A DNA stretch of 64,000 nt from Dendrocalamus latiflorus (Eukaryota > Streptophyta > Magnoliopsida > Poales > Poaceae). This document shows positions 12,330 through 23,705 of the stretch, one piece after another. Under the pieces are notes generated by a model. It saw nothing but the letters and a program-made list of their open reading frames with translations, was not told the origin of the DNA and ran no database searches. Numbering within the stretch: position 1 is the stretch's first letter; every line of letters begins with the position of its first letter. The stretch lies in the NCBI GenBank assembly GCA_017311315.1, contig CM029666.1, positions 34,296,749 to 34,360,748 on the forward strand. The letters run 5' to 3'. A program made the position numbers and the translations under genes.

Positions 12330-12460
12330 AACTACAAGACTGGTGGAAGGTATTGGGTGCTTGATAGTAGGTACACTCAACACATAACAGGAGACCAAAA
12401 GATGTTCATCATAGTTGAGAATAGGAGCAATGAAACAATCACATTGGAGATAGTAGCAAA
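12330..12460 (+). pseudogene. Copia aspartic protease, active site mutated
   Basis: The translation WVLDSRYTQHITGDQKMF near 12350-12400 aligns with the usual copia protease start WVLDSGCTNHMTG. The catalytic DSG is changed to DSR, and the region is bounded by stops. Confidence 0.65.
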
Positions 12461-12721
12461 GGAAAGGTTATAGGTTTGGGTAAAGTTACTATCTCAAATG
12501 ACTTTGTATCTCTTGTTGAAACATTAAATTTCAATTTGCTATCTGTTGCTCAAACATATGATCTTGGTTTAATGTATTCATTCTCTAAAGATGGAGTAAC
12601 TATTTCAAAGAAAAGAAAAATGAACTTGTTTTCAAAGACTTTAGATTTGAAAATCTTTATTTAGTTGATCTCTCTTGTCGTGATTCATACTTGAAAACTT
12701 GTTTAATGGAAAAAAACTTCT

Positions 12722-13560
12722 TTGGGTTGGTTATGGCATAAAATGCTAGGTCATGTGGTTATGATTCAACTTAAAAAGCTTTTCAAATATAGCTTAGTTG
12801 TTGGTTTGAAAGATGTGAAGTTTGAGAAAAATAGATTATATAGCGCTTGCCAAGCCAGAAAGCAAGTTACAAATTATCACCCATCCAAGAGTATCATGTC
12901 AACTTCTAGGCCACTGTAGCTCTTACATATGAATTTGTTTGGGCCAACAACCTATAAGAGCAACAAAGGCAATAGCTACTGTCTAGTCATTGTAGATGAT
13001 TATTCTAGATATACATAAGTATTCTTCCTTCATGACAAGGACAAAACCTCTGGTATTTTCAAAAGCTATTCAAAAAGGGCCCAAAATAAATTTGATTTTA
13101 AAATAAAGAAAAATAGAAGTGACAATGGTTCCGAGTTCAAAAACACTAAAATTGAATATTTTTATGATGAATTTAGAATAAAGTATGAGCTTTCCACTAC
13201 TTACACTCCAGAGCAAAATGGAGTTGTGGAGAGGAAAAATCAAACATTAATTGAAATGGTTTGGACAATGATTGATGAGTATAATACTTCTGATAACTTT
13301 TGAACGGAAGCTATTAACACCGCTTGTCATGCCATAAATCGCCTTTATTTGCATTGTTTTTTGAAAAAAGACCTCTTATGAGCTTCTCATTGGAAGAAGA
13401 CTTAACTTTTTCTACTTTAGAGTATTTGGTTACAGATGTTATATTTTGAGAAAGGGTGTTCAGCTCTCAAATTTTTAAAGTCGATGTGATGAAGGATTTT
13501 TGCTTGGTTATTCTTCCAATAGCAAAGCTTATCGTGTCTTCAACAAAAACTCTGGTTTAG
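12722..13560 (+). pseudogene. int: Copia integrase (GAG-pre-integrase plus rve core), broken
   Basis: A GAG-pre-integrase segment starts LWHKMLGHVVMIQLKKL and ends at YSACQARKQ, the HHCC finger with one cysteine lost. The catalytic core follows with CLVIVDDYSRYT, then SDNGSEF, then TYTPEQNGVVERKNQTL, giving the DD(35)E triad in order. Stops after the GAG-pre-integrase part and around ANF*TEA interrupt it. The enzyme would have inserted the cDNA. Confidence 0.8.
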
Positions 13561-13859
13561 TTGAAGAGACTTATTATGTTTAATTTGATGAGACTAATGG
13601 CTCTCAAGAAGAGCAAGAGAATTGGGATGATGTAGGTGATGAAGCGCTTAGAAAAGTAATGGAGAATATGCAAATTAGTGATATCAAACTAAAGGTAGAC
13701 CCAAATGGATCACCTTCATCAAAACAAGTCAAAACTCTAACTTCTTCCACAACAAGCAACAATAAAGCAATAGATATAAAAGATAAAGAAGATCAATCTT
13801 CAACTCTACTACCAAAGATGCACAATGTAATCGCCAAGGATCATTCAATAGATTAAATA

Positions 13860-14660
13860 TTGGGTGACATAAGTAAGGGTGTTCAAACTAGAACTAGAGT
13901 AGCTTTGTTTTGTGAATATCACTCTTTTGTGCCTTCCCTTGAACCAAAAATTATAAATGATGCACTAGATAATCCGGATTGGGTGAATGCAATGCATGAA
14001 GAACTTAATAATTTCATCCAAAATAATGTTTGGACATTAGTAGAAAGACCCAAGGAGCACAATGTAAATGGCACAAAATGGGTCTTTCGCAAAAACAAGA
14101 TGAAAACAGAGTTGTGGTAAGAAACAAGGCAAAGTTAGTTGTTAAAGGTTATACTCAAGTAGAGGGTTTGGATTATAATGAAATATTTATATCTGTAGTT
14201 AGACTTGAACCAATTCGTATATTACTTGCATTTGCTTCAAGTTTCAATATTAATCTATTTTAAATGGATGTTAAAAATGTGTTCTTGAATGGCAAAATAT
14301 CGGAACTTGTATATGTTGAACAACCTCTCAGTTTTGAAGATCCTAAAAAATCATAATCATGTGTATAAACTCTCCAAGACGTTATATGGTTTAAAATAAG
14401 CTCCTAGAGTATGGTATGAGCACATTTGAGATTTTCTACTTTCAAAAGAATTTAACATTGGGAAGGTTGATACAACTCTATTTACAAAAATTGTTAATGA
14501 TGATTTCTTTATATGCCAAATTTATGTTGATGATATCATATTTGGATTTGTTAACCAAGACTTTTGCAAAGAATTTAATGATATGATGTCTAGCAAATTT
14601 GAGATATCCATGATCAGAGAATTGGGCTATTTATTTGGATTTCAAATCAAGTAACACAAG
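13860..14660 (+). pseudogene. Copia reverse transcriptase (RVT_2), broken
   Basis: The translation includes DNPDWVNAMHEELNNFIQNN, then GTKWVFRKNK, then GYTQVEGLDYNEIFISVVRL, then VKNVFLNGKISE. The catalytic IYVDDIIFG box is near 14521-14547. At least four stops or shifts are present, for example before MDVKNVF and within the ALYGLK-equivalent region. Confidence 0.85.
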
Positions 14661-14799
14661 GATGGAACATTTATAAGCCAAACAAAGTACGCGAGAGATC
14701 TATTCAAAAAATTTGGCATGAATGATGCAAAACCCATCTATGGTGACAAACGGGCATCTTGATCTCAATGAAAGAAGTAAACCGGTAGATTTATATATG

Positions 14800-15455
14800 C
14801 ATGATTGGTAGTTTACTTTATCTCACCGCATCTAGGCCCGATATCATGTTTTGTGTTTGCATGTGTGCACGCTTTCAAGCATCTCCAAAAGAGTGTCATT
14901 TAATGGCCGTAAAGAGAATTCTAAGATATTTAAAGCATTTCTCAAACATAAGCTTATGGTATCCTAAAGGTGCTAAATTTAATTTAATTTAATATTCATA
15001 TTCCGATTATGCAGGTTACAAAGTAGATAGAAGAAGCACATCAGGTAGTTATCAATTATTACGAAGGTCTTTAGTATCATGGTCTTCCAAGAAACAAAAT
15101 TTCGTAGTCCTATCCACCGTTGAAGCTGAATATGTTTCTATAGGTAGTTGCCGTGCTCAATTTCTATGAATGAAGAAAACGTTGATGGTCTATAGAATTA
15201 AATTTGATAAAAACAACTTATATGCATGACAATGATAGTTCCGTCAAAATAGTCAATAACCTAGTCCAACACTCAAAAACCAAGCATATAGATATACATC
15301 ACCATTTCTTGAGAGATCTTGTGAGCAAGGGAGATATTATAATTAGCCACATTAAGACCGAAGATCAATTAGCAGACATTTTCACCAAACCATTAGATGA
15401 ACCAGTCCATTGTTCATGCCGACCACACGGGTTGGTTGAGGGCATTAAATGCTGA
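14800..15455 (+). pseudogene. Copia RNase H, broken
   Basis: The translation contains MIGSLLYLTASRPDIMFCV, then VKRILRYLKHFSNISLWYP, then DRRSTSGSYQ, then LSTVEAEYVS, then KHIDIHHHFLRDLV and EDQLADIFTKPLDEP. This is the standard copia RNase H domain ending the polyprotein. A stop precedes the DYAGYK segment and another follows CRAQFL. Confidence 0.85.
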
Positions 15456-16003
15456 CCCCACGGGTTTTTATCCCTCTCTATCTCTTCGCCCTTCAGAAGT
15501 TCTGAACCAATCTGTCATTCATGCCCGTACACCTCTCTCTCTCTCTTCCCCAAAGAACTCTCAAAACCAATCCAAAAATCTCCAAATCTCTTTAGGATTT
15601 CTTTATTCCCTAGTAATTTCTTGGCTCCTAAGGGTTCAATTCCTCCAATCCACATGGTAAATGGGATCAAAATTCTCGTTTTTGCTTTATTCTAGAACCC
15701 TAGGTCTCTTCTAGGTTTTGATTGATAATGTGAACGATTTGTTGATGATTTTCTTAGACAAATTAGTCTATCTGGTGTCTAAAGATACTTGCACATATAT
15801 TCCATGGATCAATCCAAGAAAAACACCAAAAAATTCATACTTTGATCTACCCTAGAAATGGGTCAGAGAAAGTGGTACTACCACTGTTTGCATGTCAGTA
15901 CTACCGATTTCTTTGATAAAACAACAACTTCATTCCATTCCTTTTCAAACCTATTGAGAATGTTTCCTATCTTATTCTCAATATTTTTTCTTTTTGTTTG
16001 AAG

Positions 16004-17315
16004 ATGCCTAAGACAACAAACCCTGGTCACAAGGTGTATACCAAGAGCACCTCCTCTCCCATGCATTCTAAATAATCTACCTCCCATGCAGCTCCTCTTG
16101 AGTCTACTCATAAATCTAGAGAAGACAAAGGCAAGGCAGTAGTCTCTGACGTTGAGACTAAGACAGAGCAGCAAGAAAGCTCAGCTTATGAAGTATCAGA
16201 TGAAGAGATGCCAGAGCATAGATGGACTTTAAGACCATATCAGCTGATGAGTATGCAAGACTATGCCATAGAAGCCAGTTTATACTCCCTAGAAACTCTG
16301 ACAATCCTAGGTTTCATACCAAGTTTTAGGAGCAAGTATTTGAGCAAATATATGGTCCAAGTAGACTTTTTGCAGACCACAAGTATGTCAATTGGGATCA
16401 TCTTGACTCAATTGACAAATATGATGACACATATCGGCTTTTTCAACAAGCTGGTATACAAAATCTTGTGTCTCTTAAGTCTAACTACAATGATGAGATC
16501 ATCAGACAGTTATATGCTACGTTGTACATCTCTTCGAACTTCGAGCATATATCATGGATGACTAGATCCAACTACCTGGACAGCAATAAGCATGAGTTTG
16601 ATCTAGCTCTCCGAACTGAGTCAAGTGCATATGAGAAAGTATATGACAGGCATGCTCTTAAGATCCCTGCAATGTCTAAATTTTATGATCAAAATGCTAG
16701 ATTTGTCCTAGGCAAGCTTGTTGGACTCCTCCCCATTCCCAGTCTAGTCAACCGGATCATCAACCATACTATTTTTTTCAAGAGTGGAAATTATGACGCG
16801 TTATGGGCCATGCATGGAATCTGATTGACTACATTATGCATGGCAGAAAATTCGATGTGGTTGATCTCATAATCTTGGAAATTGCTTCTTTCAAGAATGA
16901 TATGGTCAAGAGAATTAATTATGCTCCATACATCATGGCCCTTGTCATTAGGAAGACTAACTATCGTGTTGGCTAGGGTTCAACTCATAAGACTTACAAG
17001 CCTCGGGCAAAATCTCCTATTCCTACATCTCCCCATCCTCAAGCTCAACAACAAGAAGACGCTGTAGCTGAACCACAAGGAGAAGAAGAAAGGGTCATTC
17101 TTTCTCATATATACTCGGCAGTCCTCCAGATTCACGACAATCAGGCTGAGGCATTTGCATCTCTCTCCTCCAAAATGGACTCCATTGATGATCGTATGCC
17201 ATCTCTTAATGAGAGAGTCATCTCTATTGAGCATACCTTGACTCGCTCTCCCTCTCCAGTCTGCTATGGCCGTCGTCGCTGTTGTGGCCCTTCTTCTCAA
17301 GCACCTCAAGAGTAG
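16004..17315 (+). pseudogene. Post-pol (env-like) ORF of Sirevirus-type copia element
   Basis: This coding-like stretch starts MPKTTNPGHKVYTKS and ends SSQAPQE at a TAG. It includes fragments such as FADHKYVNWDHLDS, KFYDQNARFVLGKLVGLLP and a coiled segment AFASLSSKMDSIDDRM, and at least three frameshifts break it. An extra ORF here, between RNase H and the 3' LTR, is known for Sireviruses. Its biochemical role is not established, and I see no convincing membrane segment. Confidence 0.6.
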
Positions 17316-17920
17316 CCTTTTTAGTTATTTGATGCCAAAGGAGGAGAAGACAATATTGACAAGATGGAGAAGAATATCTAAGAAAGGGGAGAAGAATGAA
17401 GAAGAAGATCCAAGAACGGGGAGAAGAATGAAGAAGCCACTACTATCTTAGCTACTATTTATATATATTTAAGTTTTTAAATTTGTGATGTAATGAACAT
17501 GTGTGAACTTCGTTATTATGCTTAATGTAATTGTGGACATGTTTCATGTTATGGTGATGTTATGTTGAACTTGAAGTTATTGACATTTTATAAAATTGCA
17601 TCTTGTACTCTTTTGTTGTATAAATTGTATCATTTCAATTATCTATTCCCTCAAGTTCAACAAACAAAGGAAACTCCACCAAAATTTTCCAAAATCTTTA
17701 CGTGTGCTTACAATATATCTTATCACTTATACGCACATGTTTATGGGGAGCTTTCATTGTATTGACTTTAAAAGCAATTAATTCTCTAAACTCATTTGAG
17801 CTCATTGCAAGAATTAATTGTTTTTCAAAGTCACAAAAGAATATACAAATCATTTTCAAACAACTGGTATATCTAAAACTTTATTCTTCTCACATAATAT
17901 TTAGGTTGTCATCAATTACC

Positions 17921-17933
17921 AAAAAGGGGAGAT
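17921..17933 (+). promoter_or_regulatory. Polypurine tract of copia element
   Basis: AAAAAGGGGAGAT lies immediately upstream of the 3' LTR, the expected plus-strand priming site. Confidence 0.8.
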
Positions 17934-19481
17934 TGAAAGCATCTTAACCCCTAAAAATGGTTTTGGTAATCAACGACATTATGTGAATATGGGACTAACA
18001 TGTTTATTGAGTGTTTGAAAGGTTTAGTCCTGATGACAAATGTGAAATATATGCTACGGGTCAACATAAAGATCAATGTGGTTCAAGACAAAAAAAGTAT
18101 AAGTAGTCTGGAATCCCTTTTTGGTTTTATCAGTCTTATGAGAAAGGATGGAAGACCGGAGTATAGGATAAATGTCATACTATTAAGAGGGATCATGTCA
18201 AGTAACTTGATAGCATGTTCTTGTGCCATTTGGATCCGTATATGATCATGCATACACTTAAAACTAAATTTGATAGCCAACTGTGCATTGTCAGAAAAAT
18301 TGGAAGTACCAAAGTTTACATGACGGTACTTCTGCAACCCAGAAGTTCTAAATAAAACTGGCGGTACGTTTTTTCCAGAGATGACCCTTTAAATCACATT
18401 TACCGAAGTTTAAATAGCAAAACTACCGCAGAGCAAAAGGATCGCAACTCCTGAGCGGTACTACCGGAACTCAGAAGCTTAGAAAATCTGGGTGGTACAT
18501 TTTCTCCAGAGGGCGACAAGATTTGGCCCCCGAGACAAACGAAAGTACCGCTCCAGAAATTGAAACTTCTGAAGAATAGAACTACCGTGATTACAACGGA
18601 GGTAGTAACGCGCTGACTTTCAACGGCTAGTTTAGAAGCTCTGAAATAGCCGTTACCATTGCGTAAGAATAGGTGCGGTAGTACCGGTATTAGCACTGTG
18701 GTAATTCTGTTCGCCTTGAAAAATTTAGAAAATTCCATGTAATGTGTATATTTGGTTGGTGTGGGTATAAATACTCCCCCAACAGCTCAGGGACATAGTT
18801 AGACACTTCATTGCAGCATCCTTGAGCATAGAACATTCACTCCACACCTTATTTACTCTTGTTCTATTCATTTGAGATAGTTAAACCAAAATCAAGTGCA
18901 TTCATCTTAAATTGATCCTTGGTACTTGATCGCCGTCAAGCGAAACTTTGGTTTAATACTCTTGGTATTTGCCGGCACCTAAACGGCTTGATGGGAGATT
19001 GCGAAGTGACCTCTTCAAGAAAATTGTGAAGAGGCCTGATGCCAACTTGTGAGTGGTTTGGTGCTCACTATCTCTGGAGCGGAGGAAGAGCAGCCACTAA
19101 TGGATTGAGGAGTTGCGGCTTAATTCATGGAACCAGTCCAAGTCGCTTGGGCTTTTCTCAACGTGGACTAGTGAAGACTGGCAAGTCTTTGATACCACGA
19201 AAAAAACTTCTTGAGTCATCTTGTGGTTATTTTTTTTGCCTCTACATTCCGTACTTATATTTCTAGCTTTGTGATTGCTAAGATTGTCTTATTTACTTGT
19301 GCTAGAGATATATTTGTAGAGACTAGTGCTTGTGGTGCCCTAGCTATACTGGAATTATGTAGGTTTAAATTACATTAAAATCTTGCCTAGCTATAATTTG
19401 TGGTAGTTAGTTTTAGAATGCAAGAATTTTTAGAACCTCCTATTCACCCCCTCCCTCTAATCAGTTATCTTTGATCCTACA
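17934..19481 (+). repeat. 3' LTR of copia element
   Basis: This is a diverged copy of 8798-10329. It carries an extra segment of about 26 bp near 18000 (GTTTATTGAGTGTTTGAAAG) that is absent from the 5' copy, together with many substitutions. Confidence 0.92.
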
Positions 19482-20330
19482 CCGTAGATCAAACCTCCCT
19501 CCACCACTGTCAGTTTACCCAACCATGGCTCAATAGTGTCTTAGCAGACCCAGATATTTCATGCCATGATCGTAGGTCAGTAGGCAGGAAAAGCTAGTCG
19601 CAACTCCAAGCTGACAGATTTCTTGAGAACTCGACCTTTGACCTTCTCTTCCGCCAATGAACACTTAGAAGTAGTAGACTCATTCCATGACATAGAGAAG
19701 AAGCTCCGGCTCGCATGATGTGCAAAGGAAAACAAAGTGAACTTTACTACTCACCAACTTGAAAGAACCGCATCTGCATGGTGGGAGAACAACCTAGCCG
19801 CTCGAGGAGGAGAAAATCCAATAGCTGATGAATAATCGAAAGAGGAAGAAACAGCAGAAGCTGAAGTGCAGCAAGGACAAGCAGAAGGAGCTAAAGGACA
19901 ACAAGGGCAAGCAACAGAAGAAAATACCAAAGAAGAAACAGAAGAGGTAGCTGAACCAACAAGACATGTTATCCCCTGGACTGAGTTCAAGGATGCTTTC
20001 AGGACCAATTTCGTACCTGATGGCATCATGCACATGAAGAAAAATGAGTTTAGAGCACTGAAGCAGGGAAAGATGTCCATCAACAATACCTCAACGGATT
20101 CAATCAATTAGCTCATTACGCTCTAGGAGACATAGCAGATGAAGAATAAAAGATTGATTGCCTCTTGGAAAGTATATATGAAGAGATGAGGGTGCAGATG
20201 ATCATTCAAAATTTTCTAGTTTCCATCACTTTGTCAACAAAGCTCTCATTCTGAAAATGAGAGAATGATGATAGACGCAAACTGTAAGCGCAAGATGGCA
20301 GCCCAGAGACCATAAGGATCAAATTACCCT

Positions 20331-20723
20331 CCAAGCCAGCATTCTACGGAAATCTTTCCTTTAGGTAAGTGGCAGCCCCACCAAGTAAGGCTTCAGCTCC
20401 AACTCCAACCCCACATCCTAGTGACAACGTACTCCGCGCCTCTCGTCCCACAAGTAAAACAAACCCAGCAGCCAATCTCCGGTAAAACAAATAAATTTCC
20501 CATAGACTTCGATTTGCCACTGCATATAACATCCTATTGCCGCTGGCTGATCAACGAGTAGTAAACTCGTAGCACGACATGCAGTTGATCTCTTCGAAAG
20601 TTCAACCAACAACAGTCGGAATCCATCCATCGACAAGCAGGAAGAAGGTCGGTAAAGGTGGAAAAAAGCGACTCAACAATTATTGACTACTGCAGATGAA
20701 AAGCAAACTGAAAACGGCCTCAA
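20331..20723. other. Tail of interrupted gypsy gag; no separate gene seen
   Basis: Gag-like coding character (for example a KRKMAAQRP-type basic patch near 20290) fades into unassigned sequence before the MULE target duplication. Confidence 0.4.
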
Positions 20724-20732
20724 ACCGTCCAC
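20724..20732. repeat. Left 9-bp target-site duplication of the large MULE
   Basis: ACCGTCCAC directly precedes the left TIR and recurs exactly at 32495-32503. Confidence 0.95.
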
Positions 20733-20920
20733 GAATTTTGGACGTTTCTAGCACTGTTGATACCCAAAATTCCAAAAATAGCCGCGTTGAAAACACAATT
20801 CCAAAAATAGCCCCCAAACGACCGCACGATTAACAGGAACGCGACACGTGTCCAGTGGTGCAGCCGGGGAGCGCACCACACCTGAGTGGTGCGGTCCCCG
20901 ACCGCACCACACCCCCGCCG
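20733..20920 (+). repeat. Left TIR of the large MULE
   Basis: It matches the reverse complement of 32307-32494. It contains a G-box palindrome GACACGTGTC at 20843-20852 and a perfect 10-bp stem, GTGGTGCGGT paired with ACCGCACCAC around a CCCCG loop, near 20886-20910. Further GGTGCGG/CCGCACC words continue to about 21000 as a subterminal cluster, plausible transposase-binding sites. Confidence 0.93.
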
Positions 20921-20999
20921 TACGTGCCACATAGATGGTGCGGTGCCGCACCGCACCACTCCCCTAATGGTGCGGCACCACACCGCACCACTCCGCCGT

Positions 21000-22005
21000 G
21001 GGTCCCACCAACCGGGTTTGCACGGGTTAGATTAAATTCAAGTTATTTTTGTATGCATTTGTAAAGATAATTTTTAAAATAAAAATTTATGTGTATATAT
21101 GAAATGATGTGTGAAAAAATATGAATTTGAAGTCGAGTCCACTTTACTGCTTGTGTAATTAGTTGTGCAATTTTGAAAATTAAAAATATTGGTTGGTAGA
21201 GTACGAACGAAATTTGTGTGAAGTAACGATTAGTGTTTTTGTGATTTTCCTATATTGCTGACCGTGAAAAATGTGTTCAAGTGACAATAACAAATTTCGA
21301 TCATGGTATATTGTTTTATTGGAAGCAATTTAAAGAAAAATTTTTCGAGCACAAATGTGATATGAACAATTGGAGGAAATGAAGGAAAGTGATATTGAAC
21401 ATGTATGATTATAAGTTTTGTTAATTTTGTAGTTGTGAATCAGAAAAAAATTTGAAAAAATTGTAAAACAAGTTTATGTTGATTATATGTTGTAGATGCA
21501 TAAAAAATTTGGGTAAAATTTTTTTAGGAACGATTGTGCGTAGAACGATCGATATATAAAGTGGTAAGTGACTTTTAGGGTTTGGTATGTTTTAAGGGTT
21601 TGCAATCCGCGTCATGTTTGTATGTTTTGTCAATTTTGTAGTTATAAACTGCGTAAAAATAAGATAAAGTTGTAATAGAAGTTTATGTTCAATGTAAGTT
21701 GTAGATGCATAAAAAATTTGGGTACATTTTTTTAGGAACGATTCGATACATAAAGCGGTAAGTGATGTGACAGTGGCATGTGGCATGTGTGGAACTCTGT
21801 ACTTCTAATGTTCAGAATTCCACCACTAGTCCTAACATGCATGCCTTAGGGGAAATAACTTGCTAGGTCTATTACATCATGGAATGCGAAAATACGAGAT
21901 ATTAAACTTCATAATACAGTTGGGAGTAACATGCCGCGTAGATTTTTATTACATGCATAACATATAGCATGATATGCGACTAACCCACCCAACTGCTCGT
22001 ACGAC
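21000..22005. other. AT-rich left subterminal region with an internal duplication
   Basis: No gene is seen. A segment of about 100 bp (around 21465-21565) is repeated in diverged form at about 21675-21770. Both copies contain TAGATGCATAAAAAATTTGG and TTTTTTTAGGAACGATT, and end in a TATAAAG/CATAAAGYGGTAAGTGA word. Confidence 0.6.
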
Positions 22006-22798
22006 CTACTGTGTGGACCGGGGCCACTTTCCCTTCCTTGCCCGCTCGGCATTGAACTCCTCTCCGGCCTCTTTTGCCTTAGCCGCAATTTCCCTCTTTC
22101 TCTCGCGCTCCATCTCGCGAGCCTCCCGCTCCGTACGCGTGCACGCTTCAAGATGAGCTTGCGTCTCGCGCCGTATACGCAGGGTGTGCTCGTGCTTGCG
22201 GCGCTCCTCCTCCAGCAACTCCTTCTCCTTTGTGACATTCCACTCCTCGAAGTCAAGGGTCCATTGGTCCTCAGGGTGGATCTCAAGATCGATCCATTTG
22301 CGGTAGCCACACAAGGGCTCCGGAGACTGTAAATACATTGGAGATATTGTTAGTGCGTGCTGTGAAGGAGACAAGGTAGGGGAAAATGGTGCATGTGGTC
22401 GTTACCGGCTGCCGATAGGTTGCGGTGTCAAAGCGGCGGTTGGGGTAGTCACTGGAGTAGTTTGCGCAACCCCAGTAACGCATACCTAGACTGATGCGGT
22501 GCTTAGACTTGAAGAACTTGCACACGTCCCCGCACCAACAAAGGGGAGGTGTCTCCCCCTCAGGTGGTAGTTGTGGCGAACGCTCGGTGGGGACGTCCGG
22601 GATTGGGTTGTTGCTACGCGGGCGCTCTGGGGGGGGACCTTTCATCGTAGCACGATGGGCTTGTTCTACCCGGGCCTGTATCGCCCTTATTTTCTCATCG
22701 CGTGCGGCATCGCGGGCCGCAGCTGACCGTGCTATGTCACGGGTCTCCTTCCAATCCTTCACCATCTTGTCCCATTGCTTCTTCTTGCCTTTGTCCAT
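22006..22798 (-). CDS. GRF zinc-finger protein with long charged coiled coil (MULE gene 1)
   Basis: The gene has two exons, 22406-22798 and 22006-22326, joined in phase 0 across a GTAACG...TTACAG intron, for 237 residues. The N-terminus is basic (MDKGKKKQWDKMVKDWKE) and helical, followed by a proline-rich linker. A GRF-type finger follows: C87 and C89 in CWCGDVC, C111 in RYWGC, and CGYRKWID across the splice with C137. The remainder (about 155-237) is a highly charged Glu/Arg/Lys helix, probably a coiled coil. GRF fingers bind single-stranded or structured nucleic acid in some proteins. The role here is unknown. A minus-strand TATA box (CCTATAAATT, 22881-22890) lies about 85 bp upstream. The start ATG is the first in frame after it. 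It is divergent from the GRF gene at 23706. Confidence 0.8.
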
Positions 22799-22880
22799 CC
22801 CGGTTGGGTGAGGGTGAGGGAAGCGCGATGTAGTATGGGGTTTGGATGGGCAATGTTCGCTGGGAAAAGGAATGCATACG

Positions 22881-22890
22881 AATTTATAGG
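22881..22890 (-). promoter_or_regulatory. TATA box of GRF gene 1
   Basis: CCTATAAATT on the minus strand lies 83-92 bp upstream of the ATG and next to one edge of the minisatellite. Confidence 0.6.
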
Positions 22891-22964
22891 GGATGTTTTG
22901 TCTCTACTCGTACGTCTAAAGCTGGTCCGCGTGGTGGTAGCAGTGAGTAAAGGTGGGAGTGCTG

Positions 22965-23615
22965 CGGTATCACTGAAAAAAGCTGCCCTGAATTGTCATC
23001 TCACTGAGCAAAGCTGAGGAAAGCTGCTGTCATCCCACTGAGCAAAGATGCCCCGTTTTATCATGTCACTGCGCAAAGCTGGCATCTTTTGTCATCTCAC
23101 TGAGCAAAGCTGCCCCGTTATGTCTTGTCTCTGCGCAAAGCTGGCATCTTTTGTCATCTCACTGAGCAAAGCTACCCCGTTATGTCATGTCTCTGCCCAA
23201 AGCTGGCATCTTTTGTCATCTCACTGCCCAAAGCTGGCACGTTATGTCTTGTCTCTGCGCAAAGCAGGCATCTTTTGTCATCTCACTGAGGAAAGCTGCC
23301 CCGTTATGTCATGTCTCTGCCGAAAGCTGGAATCTTTTGTCATCTCACTGCCCAAAGCTGGCACGTTATGTCTTGTCTCTGCGCAAAGCAGGCATCTTTT
23401 GTCATCTCACTGAGCAAAGCTGCCCCGTTATGTCATGTCTCTGCCCAAAGCTGGCACGTTATGTCTTGTCTCTGCGCAAAGCTGGCATCTTTTGTCATCT
23501 CACTGAACAAAGCTGCCCCGTGTTGTCATGTCTCTGAGCAAAGATGGCCTCTTTTGTCATTTCAATGCGAAAGCAAACTTGTGCTGTCATCTCTCAGAGC
23601 AAAGATGCAGCAAGA
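22965..23615. repeat. 31/62-bp minisatellite forming a divergent promoter region
   Basis: About twenty copies of a 31-bp monomer alternate between two types. One reads TCATCTCACTGAGCAAAGCT plus GCCCCG; the other has TCTCTGCGCAAAGCTGGCATC. Together they give a 62-bp higher-order unit. The array fills most of the space between the TATA boxes of the divergent GRF genes 1 and 2. Long frames run through it on the plus strand only because the monomer lacks stops. Degenerate copies recur at 24098-24215. Confidence 0.85.
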
Positions 23616-23625
23616 TGTCTCGTTT

Positions 23626-23634
23626 GGTATAAGT
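23626..23634 (+). promoter_or_regulatory. Candidate TATA box of GRF gene 2
   Basis: GGTATAAGTA lies about 75 bp before the ATG at 23706, immediately after the minisatellite. Confidence 0.5.
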
Positions 23635-23705
23635 AGCACGGTTGGGGTCCCAACAATTGTTCAGTCCAACAAAGAAGTACCCTGTCTTTCGTGCTTGAAC
23701 AAACC

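Larger units (their letters stand above)
8798..19481 (+). mobile_element. Complete but degenerate Ty1/copia (Sirevirus-like) retrotransposon
   Basis: This 10.7-kb element has LTRs at 8798-10329 and 17934-19481, both running from TGAAAGCATC to GATCCTACA, and exact 5-bp target duplications (CCGTA). The order inside is primer site, gag, protease, integrase, reverse transcriptase, RNase H, then a 1.3-kb extra ORF, then a purine tract. Integrase before reverse transcriptase defines Ty1/copia. The extra downstream (env-like) ORF points to the Sirevirus lineage. Dozens of stops and shifts, a mutated zinc knuckle and protease site, and LTRs differing by roughly a tenth or more show it is old and inactive. 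Confidence 0.92.
8715..20330 (+). pseudogene. gag: Ty3/gypsy gag, split by a copia insertion
   Basis: The first part (8715-8797) starts MAPKRTAAQECG. The reading continues in phase at 19487 once the copia element and one copy of its duplication CCGTA are discounted. The second part carries recognisable retrotransposon Gag features: SSANEHLEVVDSFHDIEKK, then TASAWWENNLAARG, then WTEFKDAFRTNFVPDG, then FRALKQGKMS and LAHYAL. A 40-residue insertion rich in Glu, Gln and Ala repeats (about 19850-19950) interrupts the core. Stops occur within SVGRKS*, after LRLA and elsewhere, with at least one frameshift, so it is dead. No protease or reverse transcriptase of this element is visible before the MULE begins at 20733. 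Confidence 0.75.

Noticed and set aside
22965..23615. Possible CRISPR-like array
   Set aside because: The units are contiguous with no unique spacers, and the context is eukaryotic.
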